Shown piece after piece: positions 8,680-16,614 of a DNA stretch of 64,000 nucleotides. This stretch comes from Terriglobia bacterium (lineage in GTDB: Bacteria; Acidobacteriota; Terriglobia; JAJPHL01): positions 1 to 64,000 of the forward strand of contig JAJPHL010000034.1 in NCBI GenBank assembly GCA_021325275.1, in the 5' to 3' direction. The notes beneath the pieces were generated by a model. The model did not search any database and had not been told where the DNA came from. It saw only the letters and a list, made by a program, of their open reading frames with translations. Numbering within the stretch: position 1 is the first letter of the stretch; each line of letters starts with the position of its first letter. A program made the position numbers and the translations under genes.

Positions 8680-11600
8680 ATGCGTAGATTCCTTTTGATC
8701 CTGCTTATGGCGCTTGTCGCCACGATGGTTTTCGCGCAAACCGAAACCACCGGCGATTTGACCGGCGTAGTGAAAGACTCGTCCGGCGCCGTCGTCGCCG
8801 GCGCGACCGTCATCGCCACGAGCCTGAGCACCGGCGAGACGCGCACCGTTACGAGCAACAACAGCGGCGTGTACCGTTTCTCGTTGCTGAAACCGGGCGT
8901 GTTTCAAGTTTCGGCTTCGTCCTCGTCGCTGAAATCCGACATCACCAGAGTAACCGTCGGCGTTGGACAAGCACCCACCGTCGATCTCGTGGCCAAAGTG
9001 CAAACGGTGCAGGAAGTCATCGAAGTGTCCGCCGCGGCCACCGCGGTGAACACGGAGAACGCCAATCTCTCGGCAACGTATGGATCGCAACAAGTGCTCG
9101 ATCTCCCCGCGCCGGGCGGCGATCTCACTACGATCGCGTTCACCGTGCCGGGCATCGTGGTCAGCACCGGAATGGGCTACGGTAACTTCAGTTCGCACGG
9201 ATTGCCGGGCACCTCGAATCTGTTCACCATCAACGGTAACGATTACAACGATCCCTACCTGAACCTGAATAATTCCGGCGCCAGCAATTTGCTCCTGGGA
9301 CAAAACGAAATCGCTGAAGCCGCGGTGGTGCAGAACGGCTACAGCGTGCAGTATGGACGCCAGGCCGGTGCGCAAGTGAACTACGTGACGAAGTCCGGGT
9401 CGAACGATATCCACGCCAGTTTGACCTACAACTGGAACGGCGACGCGCTGAACGCCAACAGTTTCTTCAACAATCTCGACGGCGTGAAGAAATCGCGTGC
9501 GATTTCGAATCAATACGGTGCGCTCGTGAGCGGACCGCTGAAGAAGAACAAAGTGTTTTTCCTCTTCGACACCGAGGGCCTCCGCTACGTGCTGCCCTTC
9601 TCGGGCGTCGTCACCATTCCCTCGGCCGCGCTACAGACCCTCACGCTGGCCGACATTCCAGCGATCGCCGCGCCGATCTACACGCAAGCCTTCGCGGCGT
9701 GGAACAGCACGCCGGGCATCGCCGCCGCGGTGCCTGTGACCAACGGCTCAGGCCTGCTCCAGGACGGCAGCGGACGGATGGGCTGCGGCGACGTGACCGG
9801 CGTGCGCACCAAGAGCGGCATTCTCGGCAAGACGGCTTCCTGCGCCCAGGCGTGGGCCACGTCTGCGTCGAACGAGAATAAGGAGTATCTCGTCACCAGC
9901 CGCCTCGATTGGAACATCAACGACAACCAGAAACTTTACTTCCGCTTCAAGACCGATCAAGGATTGCAGCCGACCGAGACGAGCTTGGTGAATCCGCTCC
10001 TGGACGTTCAGAGCAATCAGCCGCAGTACGAAGGACAAATCAATCACACCTGGGTGATTCGCCCGAACATCGTCAACAATTTCATTTTCTCGGCGCTCAC
10101 CTACAGCGCCATCTTCACACCGGCGAACATTCCCGCGACTACCAGCGTGTTTCCCACGGCCTTCGAAATGCCCGGCGGCCAAGTCGGCGGCGGATCGAAT
10201 GCCGCCGGCTTCACGAGCCTGGGTCCCCCGCTCGGATGGGATGCTTGGCCGCAAGGACGCAACTCGAGCCAAGGCCAGATCGTCGACGATCTCTCGTGGG
10301 TGCACGGATCGCACACCGTCAAAGTCGGCTTGAATTACCGCAAAAATCTGGTGAGCGACTTCAGCGACTCCGAAGGCGGCATCGGTTCGTATTTCTTCTC
10401 CGATCTGGCGACTTTCGTGCAAGGCATCACCGGCGGCAATTTCTTCAGCTTCTACTTCCGGCAGTTCTCGCCCTTCCAAGACACGCACATCCGCTTCTAC
10501 AACGCCGGATTCTACGCGCAGGACGAGTGGGCCGTGCGGCACGATCTGAAAATCACCGCGGGATTCCGCATCGATCGCACCGCGAATCCTTCGTGCACAG
10601 ACAACTGCTTCAACAATTTCAACGTTCCGTTCTCCCAATTACAGAAGGGCTTCAACATTCCCTACAGCTCGTCGATCACTACGGGCGGACACCACGCCTA
10701 CTACAGCGTCGACGGCGCGGTCTTCGATCCGCGGGTGGGCGTAGTGTGGAGCCCCGCGAATCATTCGACCTGGGTGGTGAGCGGAGGCGTCGGATTGTTT
10801 TCGGATCTCGCGGCGGGCGTGCTGGTATCGAGCATCTTCACGAACTTCCCCACGCCTTATGACGCGTTCGTCTTCGACGGATCACCGATCGGACCGGAAT
10901 CAGGAGCGGCCGCGGGATCGGCGCCAGCCGTGGCAATCGCGCAAAACAGCGCGGTGAAGTCGGGCTACGCGAAGAACGCCACGTTGTCGCAGCTTTCCAA
11001 CACCACGGGCGGCGTCTTCTCTCCACCAAACTTTTTCTCCATCCCCTCGCAGTTCACGACGCCGAATTATGTGGAGTGGGATTTCCAAATTCAAAAGCAG
11101 ATCGCGCAGAAGAACGTCGTGATCGTCACCTACAGCGGCAATCATGGCTACAGTCTGCTGGCGCAAAACGGATGGCTAAACGCCTACAACGGCGGCGGAC
11201 TCCCCGGCTTCTCGCAATTGCCCGCCGCGCCGCCCGATCCGCGCTTCGCCACGGTGACGGCACTGACCAACAGCGGATGGTCGAACTACGACGGCCTCAC
11301 GGTGCAATACAAGCGCGCGTTCGGCTACGGATTTGCCGGCCAAGTGAATTACACCTGGAGCAAAGCGCTCGACACGGTGTCGAACGGAGGCGCGGGCCTG
11401 CCTTTCACTCTCGCGACCACGGCTTACACCGGGCAATCGAATCCGGTGATCCAAAACACCTACAGCTATGCCGACTACGATATTCGCCACAACTTCCTCG
11501 GCGACTTACTGTGGGATCTGCCGTTCAAATATCATCATGCTTGGGCGACGAACCTGCTGGGCGGCTGGACCTTCTCCTCGAAGATCTACATTCGTTCGGG

Positions 11601-12078
11601 TACACCGTTCAGCGTAGTGGACAGCTTGCTGAGCGGTGAGTTGGGCGGCGGCTTCGCGGGAATCCCCGGGACGCTGCTGGCCACGTCGACCGCGACCGGA
11701 TCGACAATGCAGCTCACCTGCACGCCGCGCGCGGTGAACACTCCTTGCCTCGACGCCAATAACTTTGTGGCGGCGGGAGCGGAAACGGGTCTCGGCAACT
11801 TGCCGCGCAATTCCTTCCGCGGTCCCGGCTACACGAGCTTCGATTTCGCGGCGTACAAGGGATTCCTGCTGCACGACAAATACAAGCTCACGCTCGGCGC
11901 GAGCATGTACAACGTGTTCAATCACCCGAATTTCGCGCCCCCGAACAACGACATCGCGTCAGGCGGTTTCGGTTCGATTGAAGGCTCCGTGATTCCGCCG
12001 ACCAGCGCGTACGGCGCGTTCCAGGGGTCGTCGGTGTCCGGCCGCGTCGTGGTGATGAACGGAAGAATTACCTTCTAA
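8680..12078 (+). CDS. TonB-dependent receptor 3, Oar-like, paralog of receptor 1
   Basis: About 1132 residues. Signal peptide (MRRFLLILLMALVATMVFAQ), carboxypeptidase-regulatory-like domain (GVVKDSSGAVVAGATVIA; YRFSLLKPGVFQVSA), plug (LFTINGNDYNDPYLNLNNSG; NYVTKSGSNDIHASLTY) and barrel ending MNGRITF. The plug segment GLPxTSNLFTING is shared almost word for word with receptor 1, so the two are duplicates of each other. An ATG at 8671 is also in frame, but the ribosome binding site AGGAGAGG abuts it directly, which favours 8680. The gene ends at the 41-bp perfect hairpin that also ends purB. Confidence 0.92.
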   Translation: MRRFLLILLMALVATMVFAQTETTGDLTGVVKDSSGAVVAGATVIATSLSTGETRTVTSNNSGVYRFSLLKPGVFQVSASSSSLKSDITRVTVGVGQAPTVDLVAKVQTVQEVIEVSAAATAVNTENANLSATYGSQQVLDLPAPGGDLTTIAFTVPGIVVSTGMGYGNFSSHGLPGTSNLFTINGNDYNDPYLNLNNSGASNLLLGQNEIAEAAVVQNGYSVQYGRQAGAQVNYVTKSGSNDIHASLTYNWNGDALNANSFFNNLDGVKKSRAISNQYGALVSGPLKKNKVFFLFDTEGLRYVLPFSGVVTIPSAALQTLTLADIPAIAAPIYTQAFAAWNSTPGIAAAVPVTNGSGLLQDGSGRMGCGDVTGVRTKSGILGKTASCAQAWATSASNENKEYLVTSRLDWNINDNQKLYFRFKTDQGLQPTETSLVNPLLDVQSNQPQYEGQINHTWVIRPNIVNNFIFSALTYSAIFTPANIPATTSVFPTAFEMPGGQVGGGSNAAGFTSLGPPLGWDAWPQGRNSSQGQIVDDLSWVHGSHTVKVGLNYRKNLVSDFSDSEGGIGSYFFSDLATFVQGITGGNFFSFYFRQFSPFQDTHIRFYNAGFYAQDEWAVRHDLKITAGFRIDRTANPSCTDNCFNNFNVPFSQLQKGFNIPYSSSITTGGHHAYYSVDGAVFDPRVGVVWSPANHSTWVVSGGVGLFSDLAAGVLVSSIFTNFPTPYDAFVFDGSPIGPESGAAAGSAPAVAIAQNSAVKSGYAKNATLSQLSNTTGGVFSPPNFFSIPSQFTTPNYVEWDFQIQKQIAQKNVVIVTYSGNHGYSLLAQNGWLNAYNGGGLPGFSQLPAAPPDPRFATVTALTNSGWSNYDGLTVQYKRAFGYGFAGQVNYTWSKALDTVSNGGAGLPFTLATTAYTGQSNPVIQNTYSYADYDIRHNFLGDLLWDLPFKYHHAWATNLLGGWTFSSKIYIRSGTPFSVVDSLLSGELGGGFAGIPGTLLATSTATGSTMQLTCTPRAVNTPCLDANNFVAAGAETGLGNLPRNSFRGPGYTSFDFAAYKGFLLHDKYKLTLGASMYNVFNHPNFAPPNNDIASGGFGSIEGSVIPPTSAYGAFQGSSVSGRVVVMNGRITF

Positions 12079-12085
12079 CGCTCGG

Positions 12086-12185
12086 AAAAAACCATACCGC
12101 AGATGAACGCAGATGAACGCAGATAAGAACTGATGTATCCGCCTTTATCTGCGTTCATCTGCGTTCATCTGCGGTATGGTTTTTT
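12086..12185. terminator. Bidirectional hairpin: perfect 41-bp inverted repeat of the GATGAACGCA family
   Basis: The arms 12086-12126 and 12145-12185 are perfect reverse complements over 41 nt with an 18-nt loop. Each arm is built from a 10-nt unit, GCAGATGAAC, repeated. The ends are A6 and T6, so it can terminate transcription in both directions. It sits between two convergent genes and overlaps two bases of the purB stop codon. Related copies occur at 50322-50414 and, decayed, at 13522-13596. Confidence 0.9.
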
Positions 12186-13497
12186 ATCTTCCGAACACTC
12201 GCTCGAAGATCGCGCCGACGTTATGAAGCTGGCGCTTCAAGTCAAACGCCGCCGCGATTTCCGCGGCCGTAACGGCCATCGCGATGTCCGGGTCCGCTGA
12301 AACCATCGCGCGGAAATCGCCGCCGGTTTCCCACGCCTTCAGAGCGTTTCTTTGCACCCAGGAGTATGCGGTCTCCCGCGATACGCCCTTCTTCTCAACC
12401 AAGTCCAAGAGGAGCTGGCCGGAGAAAATCAATCCGCGCGTCGATTCGAGATTCGACATCATCCGCGCGGGATCGACGCCTAGCGTTTCCACCAGCGACG
12501 CCGTACGGTCGAGCAAATAATCCATCAGAATCGTCGAGTCCGGCAGAATGATGCGCTCCACCGACGAGTGCGAGATGTCGCGTTCGTGCCACAGCGCCTG
12601 ATTCTCCATCGCCGCCTGCGCGTTCGAGCGCAGCACGCGCGCCAATCCGCAGATTTGCTCGCTGACGATGGGATTTTTCTTGTGCGGCATGGCCGACGAT
12701 CCCTTTTGTCCCGCGCCGAAATGCTCCCACGCCTCGCGGACTTCGGTGCGCTGCAAGTGACGCACTTCCAGGGCGATTCTCTCGAGCGATCCGCCGATGA
12801 CGGCGAGCGTCGCCAGATACGCCGCGTGCCTGTCGCGCTCAATCACCTGCGAGGCAATCTCGGCGGGACGCAATCCCAGCTTCGCGCAAACGCGTTCTTC
12901 GATCGCGGGGTTCAAATGCGCGAACGTTCCAACCGCGCCCGACAGTTTTCCCACCCTCAAACCCTCTGCAGCGGCGCGAAAGCGTTCCAGGTTGCGTTGA
13001 TTCTCGCTCCACCAATTCGCGAGCTTCAATCCGAAAGTCGTCGGCTCGGCGTGAATACCGTGCGTGCGGCCGATGGTCGGCGTGTCCTTGAATTCATAGG
13101 CGCGGCGCATCAACACTTCGCCCAGGCAAATCAGTCCCGCCTGAATCTGCGCCGATGCTTCGGCCAACAGTAACGCCTGCGCGGTGTCGACCACGTCGTT
13201 GGACGTGAGTCCATAGTGCAGGAAGCGCCCGGCTTCACTTGCGCCTGCGTCTGCAAGCTTCTCCGCGACCGCTGTCGTGAACGCGATCACGTCGTGCTTC
13301 ACTTGCTTTTCGATTTCGAAGATTCGCGCGACGTCGAACTTCGATTTCGCGCGCAACGTCGCGGCAGCGGACGTGGGAATCATCCCGGCTTCGGCTTCGG
13401 CGTCGGCCACGGCGAGTTCCACGTCGAGCCAGCGCTGAAAGCGGTTTTCGTCGCTCCAAATGCGCGCCATCTCGGGGCGCGTATAACGCGGGATCAT
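12184..13497 (-). CDS. purB: Adenylosuccinate lyase
   Basis: 437 residues, normal length. Catalyses two fumarate-releasing steps of purine synthesis (SAICAR to AICAR; adenylosuccinate to AMP) as a cytoplasmic homotetramer. Signature loop GSSAMPHKKNP at 266-276 with the catalytic serine, catalytic histidine region GRTHGIHAEPTTFG near 143-156, and the N-terminal MIPRYTRPEMARIWSDE typical of the family. The start has GGAGG 4 nt upstream. It follows selA on the same strand but is separated from it by a decayed repeat hairpin, so it may be transcribed separately. Confidence 0.97.
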   Translation of the reverse strand: MIPRYTRPEMARIWSDENRFQRWLDVELAVADAEAEAGMIPTSAAATLRAKSKFDVARIFEIEKQVKHDVIAFTTAVAEKLADAGASEAGRFLHYGLTSNDVVDTAQALLLAEASAQIQAGLICLGEVLMRRAYEFKDTPTIGRTHGIHAEPTTFGLKLANWWSENQRNLERFRAAAEGLRVGKLSGAVGTFAHLNPAIEERVCAKLGLRPAEIASQVIERDRHAAYLATLAVIGGSLERIALEVRHLQRTEVREAWEHFGAGQKGSSAMPHKKNPIVSEQICGLARVLRSNAQAAMENQALWHERDISHSSVERIILPDSTILMDYLLDRTASLVETLGVDPARMMSNLESTRGLIFSGQLLLDLVEKKGVSRETAYSWVQRNALKAWETGGDFRAMVSADPDIAMAVTAAEIAAAFDLKRQLHNVGAIFERVFGR

Positions 13498-13521
13498 TTA
13501 GCCTCCGGCGAACGAATTAAG

Positions 13522-13596
13522 CCAATGAACACAGATAAACGCGGGTGAAGAAAGCGGCTTCCTATCCGTGTTCATCGGCGTTCATCTGTGGTTACA
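13522..13596. repeat. Decayed hairpin copy of the GATGAACGCA family between selA and purB
   Basis: The left half (around ATGAACACAGATAAAC, 13524-13539) and the right half (GTTCATCGGCGTTCATCTG, 13570-13588) are imperfect inverted copies of the 10-nt unit seen in full at 12086-12185. The TGA stop codon of selA falls inside the right half, so the last residues of SelA (CNHR) are encoded by the repeat. Confidence 0.65.
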
Positions 13597-14934
13597 TTTC
13601 TTCAGTACTTCGATCAGCGTTGCGTCTTGCTCTGGGAACACCGTTCGCAAGTCTATCAGCAAGCGATCCTCTTCCACCCGCGCGATCACCGGCGTCGATC
13701 CAGCGCGCAAACGGCGCTCCAGTTCCGCGGCGCTGCACGAAGGATCGGCGATCGACACCAGCGTCGTCAACAGAGTCTGGCCAGGTGTCGATCCTCCGCC
13801 GGCTACCGATTCACCGGGGCGAAGCTCAATACTCCATCCGATGCGAGCCAGGGCGGCGGTTAGCGCTTGTGCGCGCACGGCAATTTCTTCTGGCGACATG
13901 CGAATCATGCGCACAACAGGCAAATCACTCAACCGTCCCGCGACCCAACTAAGCAATGTCGCGCCAAGCGCGGCGTACGTCAAGCGACCGGCGCGCAAGG
14001 CACGGAACAGCGGACTCTTTCGCACACGCTCGACCAAATCCGCGCGGCCGGCGATGATTCCCGCCTGCGGTCCACCGAGCAGCTTGTCGCAGGAGAACGT
14101 CACGAGGTCGACGCCCGCGCGCAACGACGCCGCCACTTGCGGCTCCGGCGCCATCGCGCCCGGCAAGTCGAACAAACATCCGCTGCCCAGATCCTCTACC
14201 AGGGGCACGCCAATCTCTTTCGCCGCCTTGCTCAGTTCTTCAAGCGACGGCCGCTCCGTAAATCCTACAACTTGAAAATTGCTGGGATGCACACGCAAGA
14301 GCAAGCGCGTGTTCTCGCACGCCGCTTGTTGGTAATCCGAGACACGTGTGCGATTCGTCGTGCCGACCTCGCGCAGGATCGCGCCTGATTCGCGCATGAT
14401 ATCCGGCACTCGGAACGATCCGCCGATTTCCACGAGTTCTCCGCGCGAGACAATCGCCTCGCCGCCTCCCGCGATTTCATGGAGAACCAAGAACACCGCG
14501 GCGGCGTTATTGTTCACCACAATCGCCGGGACACCAAGCAATCGCTTCAAGAGCGCCGCCGCATGGACGTCGCGCTTGCCGCGTTTTCCCGCCGCGAGAT
14601 CGTACTCGAGATTCGTGTATCCGGCCGCCGCTTCGGTCACGGCTCGCACGGCGTCCGCGCTGAGCGGCGCGCGACCCAAGTTCGTATGCAGGATCACACC
14701 CGTGGCGTTGATCACCGGCCGTAGCGTCGGCGCGATTCCGCGCCGAATCGCCGCGGCTATGCGTTCTTCCACGTCGCCAAGAGATCCGCCCGCGCGCAAT
14801 TCCTCGCGCACCTCGTTCAGCACTTCGCGCACGACAGACGTGGCATACTCCACTCCGCACTCGGCGCTTAACGCCGCGATTGCAGGACGCGAGAGGATCT
14901 CGTGCACAGCGGGAATATCGCGAAGCGTCGTCAT
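13582..14934 (-). CDS. selA: L-seryl-tRNA(Sec) selenium transferase
   Basis: 450 residues. Pyridoxal-phosphate enzyme converting seryl-tRNA(Sec) to selenocysteinyl-tRNA with selenophosphate. Family landmarks: INATGVILHTNLGRAPLS (75-92), EYDLAAGKRGKRD (110-122), and SCDKLLGGPQAGII (281-294), where K284 is the expected PLP lysine. The open frame runs upstream to 15378 but that part is the shadow of the YihY gene. The ATG at 14934 has GGGAGG 3 nt upstream and overlaps the YihY stop codon (ATGA), so the two are translationally coupled. No selB, selC or selD is in the window. Presence implies that the organism makes selenoproteins. Confidence 0.95.
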   Translation of the reverse strand: MTTLRDIPAVHEILSRPAIAALSAECGVEYATSVVREVLNEVREELRAGGSLGDVEERIAAAIRRGIAPTLRPVINATGVILHTNLGRAPLSADAVRAVTEAAAGYTNLEYDLAAGKRGKRDVHAAALLKRLLGVPAIVVNNNAAAVFLVLHEIAGGGEAIVSRGELVEIGGSFRVPDIMRESGAILREVGTTNRTRVSDYQQAACENTRLLLRVHPSNFQVVGFTERPSLEELSKAAKEIGVPLVEDLGSGCLFDLPGAMAPEPQVAASLRAGVDLVTFSCDKLLGGPQAGIIAGRADLVERVRKSPLFRALRAGRLTYAALGATLLSWVAGRLSDLPVVRMIRMSPEEIAVRAQALTAALARIGWSIELRPGESVAGGGSTPGQTLLTTLVSIADPSCSAAELERRLRAGSTPVIARVEEDRLLIDLRTVFPEQDATLIEVLKKCNHR

Positions 14935-15803
14935 GATCCTCCCTGCAATGCAGCGGGAGTTGCGGACGCGTGCGCGCCCACCAGCAAAATCATCGACGCG
15001 CAAAACGCCCAGAACAAAATCGTCACGGAAACAGAGAATGGTCCGTAGGCCGCTTTGAAATCGAGCCACGGTAGCGACCAAATGTAGAGATACTTTACTG
15101 CTTCGGTCAGCACCCCGGCGAAAACGGCGGCCCGGAACATAGGTTTCGCGGGCACGCGACCGTTGGGCAAAATGTAGTAGAGCAGAAAAAACGTCAAGAT
15201 CGTCACCGGCAGCGCGACGGCCTCCATTCCCAGGCGACGAATGGAGTCGCCGAGAGAGCCGGCGCTGAAATGTTCGTTCACGGCGGTCAAGTGCGCGCCT
15301 GCCAGAATCACGGAGAGAAACGCCAGTGATCCGCAGAAAAACGCCAGGCCGAACGAAATCGCTTGGTTCATCAGCCAACTGCGATTCGTGGGAATTCGCC
15401 AGATGCGATTCAGCGCGACTTCCAAGGGCAACAGCGCGCCGTTGCAGGTGAACAGCAGCAGCACCACCGAAATCACTCCCGACTTGCGCGATAGCGCAAG
15501 GACCTGCACGTTGCGCGCCAGAAAGTCGGAATCGGGATGTTGCGGATCGAAGTACGGCAAGTTGGCGCGCAGCATTTCGAGCACCGCGTCGTGTCCGGCG
15601 CTAGAGTGAATCCACTTGCAGAGTACCAGCAGCATCACGCAAAACGGAATGAAGGAAAGTAAGACGTTGGCGGCGATCGCGAACGCGTAGACGTGCACTT
15701 CCGTGGCCAGCAGGTAGCGCAGGCTCGGCGACCAACGAGTCCACAGCGAACGATGCGGCTGGATGCTTCGCGTGGCGGTGGCAGGCGTACTGAGGATGCT
15801 CAT
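14931..15803 (-). CDS. YihY/BrkB family inner-membrane protein
   Basis: 290 residues with about six hydrophobic segments, matching the YihY/UPF0761 (formerly 'ribonuclease BN') family. Recognisable text: YAFAIAANVLLSFIPFCVMLL near the N-terminus, GALLPLEVALNRIWRIPTNRSW in the middle and FAGVLTEAVKYLYIWSLPWL before the last helices. The biochemical role of this family is unsettled; the old RNase BN assignment is known to be wrong. Directly followed by selA with a 4-nt overlap. Confidence 0.85.
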   Translation of the reverse strand: MSILSTPATATRSIQPHRSLWTRWSPSLRYLLATEVHVYAFAIAANVLLSFIPFCVMLLVLCKWIHSSAGHDAVLEMLRANLPYFDPQHPDSDFLARNVQVLALSRKSGVISVVLLLFTCNGALLPLEVALNRIWRIPTNRSWLMNQAISFGLAFFCGSLAFLSVILAGAHLTAVNEHFSAGSLGDSIRRLGMEAVALPVTILTFFLLYYILPNGRVPAKPMFRAAVFAGVLTEAVKYLYIWSLPWLDFKAAYGPFSVSVTILFWAFCASMILLVGAHASATPAALQGGS

Positions 15804-15929
15804 CGCGGGCTTCTAATCGGAACGCTTCAAGTATAGCAAGACCCATCAACTCCCCGTATTCCCGGCCCAGGCCCTTCGCTTCTTCCGCAAATCCGCGCCG
15901 CAATGCATGCTGGAAGTAGGAGGAAACGA

Positions 15930-16322
15930 ATGCCTGCTTTAACTCGACGCGCTAAGAGTAATCGCCGCAAGATGAAGTCGATTCCGCAACCGCTTTCCGC
16001 CGAACGCCGCCGCGCCGCCGCCGACCGCCGCACCGCGCGCAGCAACCATCGCGTGCCGCTCGCGCTACCGGTGCGAATTTGCACGATGGGAGAGGATCGC
16101 CTCGACGAAATCACCGTCACTCACGACGTTAGCGGCAAGGGACTCTACTTTTTCTCGAGCAAGCCGTTCCAAGCCGGCCAACCCGTCTCGGTGGCGCTGA
16201 ACTATCAGCCGGATATTCCGGACGCCTTGGCGCTGCCCGCCGAAATCGTGCGCATCGACACGTCGCCGGGCGCCGGTGGACACGGCTCAGCAGTTAGAGG
16301 TATCGCCGTGAAGTACGTGTAG
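15930..16322 (+). CDS. PilZ-domain protein (candidate c-di-GMP receptor)
   Basis: 130 residues. After a basic, proline-poor N-terminus there is an arginine-rich stretch (RRTARSNHRVPLALPVRI) and then THDVSGKGLYFFS, which together match the RxxxR and [D/N]xSxxG c-di-GMP-binding motifs of PilZ domains. The ATG at 15930 is set by AGGAGG six nt upstream, not the earlier in-frame ATG at 15903. Single-domain PilZ proteins usually act as adaptors in motility, polysaccharide or regulatory pathways; which one is not visible here. Confidence 0.75.
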   Translation: MPALTRRAKSNRRKMKSIPQPLSAERRRAAADRRTARSNHRVPLALPVRICTMGEDRLDEITVTHDVSGKGLYFFSSKPFQAGQPVSVALNYQPDIPDALALPAEIVRIDTSPGAGGHGSAVRGIAVKYV

Positions 16323-16354
16323 ATTCCCTCAAAAACTCGCGTGAGTTGCGATAT

Positions 16355-16380
16355 CCTGAATGTCGCGACATTTCAGGAGG
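16355..16380 (+). promoter_or_regulatory. Dyad/hairpin overlapping the ribosome binding site of the small basic protein
   Basis: CCTGAATGTCG (16355-16365) is followed immediately by its inverted copy CGACATTtCAGG (16366-16377, one extra T). The right arm includes AGG of the Shine-Dalgarno AGGAGG (16375-16380). As DNA it is an operator-like palindrome; as RNA a hairpin could partly sequester the ribosome binding site. Confidence 0.5.
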
Positions 16381-16385
16381 AGTTT

Positions 16386-16541
16386 TTGAATACCAAGGGA
16401 ATCAAGGATAGAGCGGAGCGCAAGGCCAAGAAGCGCGCCGCGCGCAAGAAACGGCCGCCGCTCGCGAAATCGACCGCCGACCGCGGATCGCAGAAGCGGA
16501 AAGTGCGGAAGAAGGGTCCGGGCACGGCGAAACGCCGCTAG
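16386..16541 (+). CDS. Very basic small protein (51 aa), function unknown
   Basis: A TTG start is preceded by AGGAGG with 5-nt spacing, a far better start than the in-frame ATG at 16341, which has no ribosome binding site. The product is about half Lys/Arg (for example KAKKRAARKKRPPLAK and KRKVRKKGPGTAKRR), has no hydrophobic core and is probably disordered. It could bind nucleic acid or ribosomes, but no family was recognised. A 15-bp hairpin of the CACAAAGA family follows within 20 nt. Confidence 0.55.
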   Translation: MNTKGIKDRAERKAKKRAARKKRPPLAKSTADRGSQKRKVRKKGPGTAKRR

Positions 16542-16558
16542 GACAATCGTAAAGACAA

Positions 16559-16605
16559 AAAGAGCACAAAGAAGACCAACCCATCGGTTTTTCTTTGTGC
16601 TCTTT
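16559..16605. terminator. Hairpin of the CACAAAGA family between convergent genes
   Basis: AAAGAGCACAAAGAA (16559-16573) pairs perfectly with TTCTTTGTGCTCTTT (16591-16605). Flanking units (ACAAAAA, CTTTGTGTTTTTG) extend it with mismatches. It lies between the convergent small basic protein gene and the amino-acid permease gene, ending 10 nt from the permease stop codon. The same unit family recurs at 63633-63825. Confidence 0.75.
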
Positions 16606-16614
16606 GTGTTTTTG

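Noticed and set aside
14935-15378. N-terminal extension of the selA open frame
   Set aside because: Shadow of the YihY gene; SelA homology begins at MTTLRD with a proper ribosome binding site.
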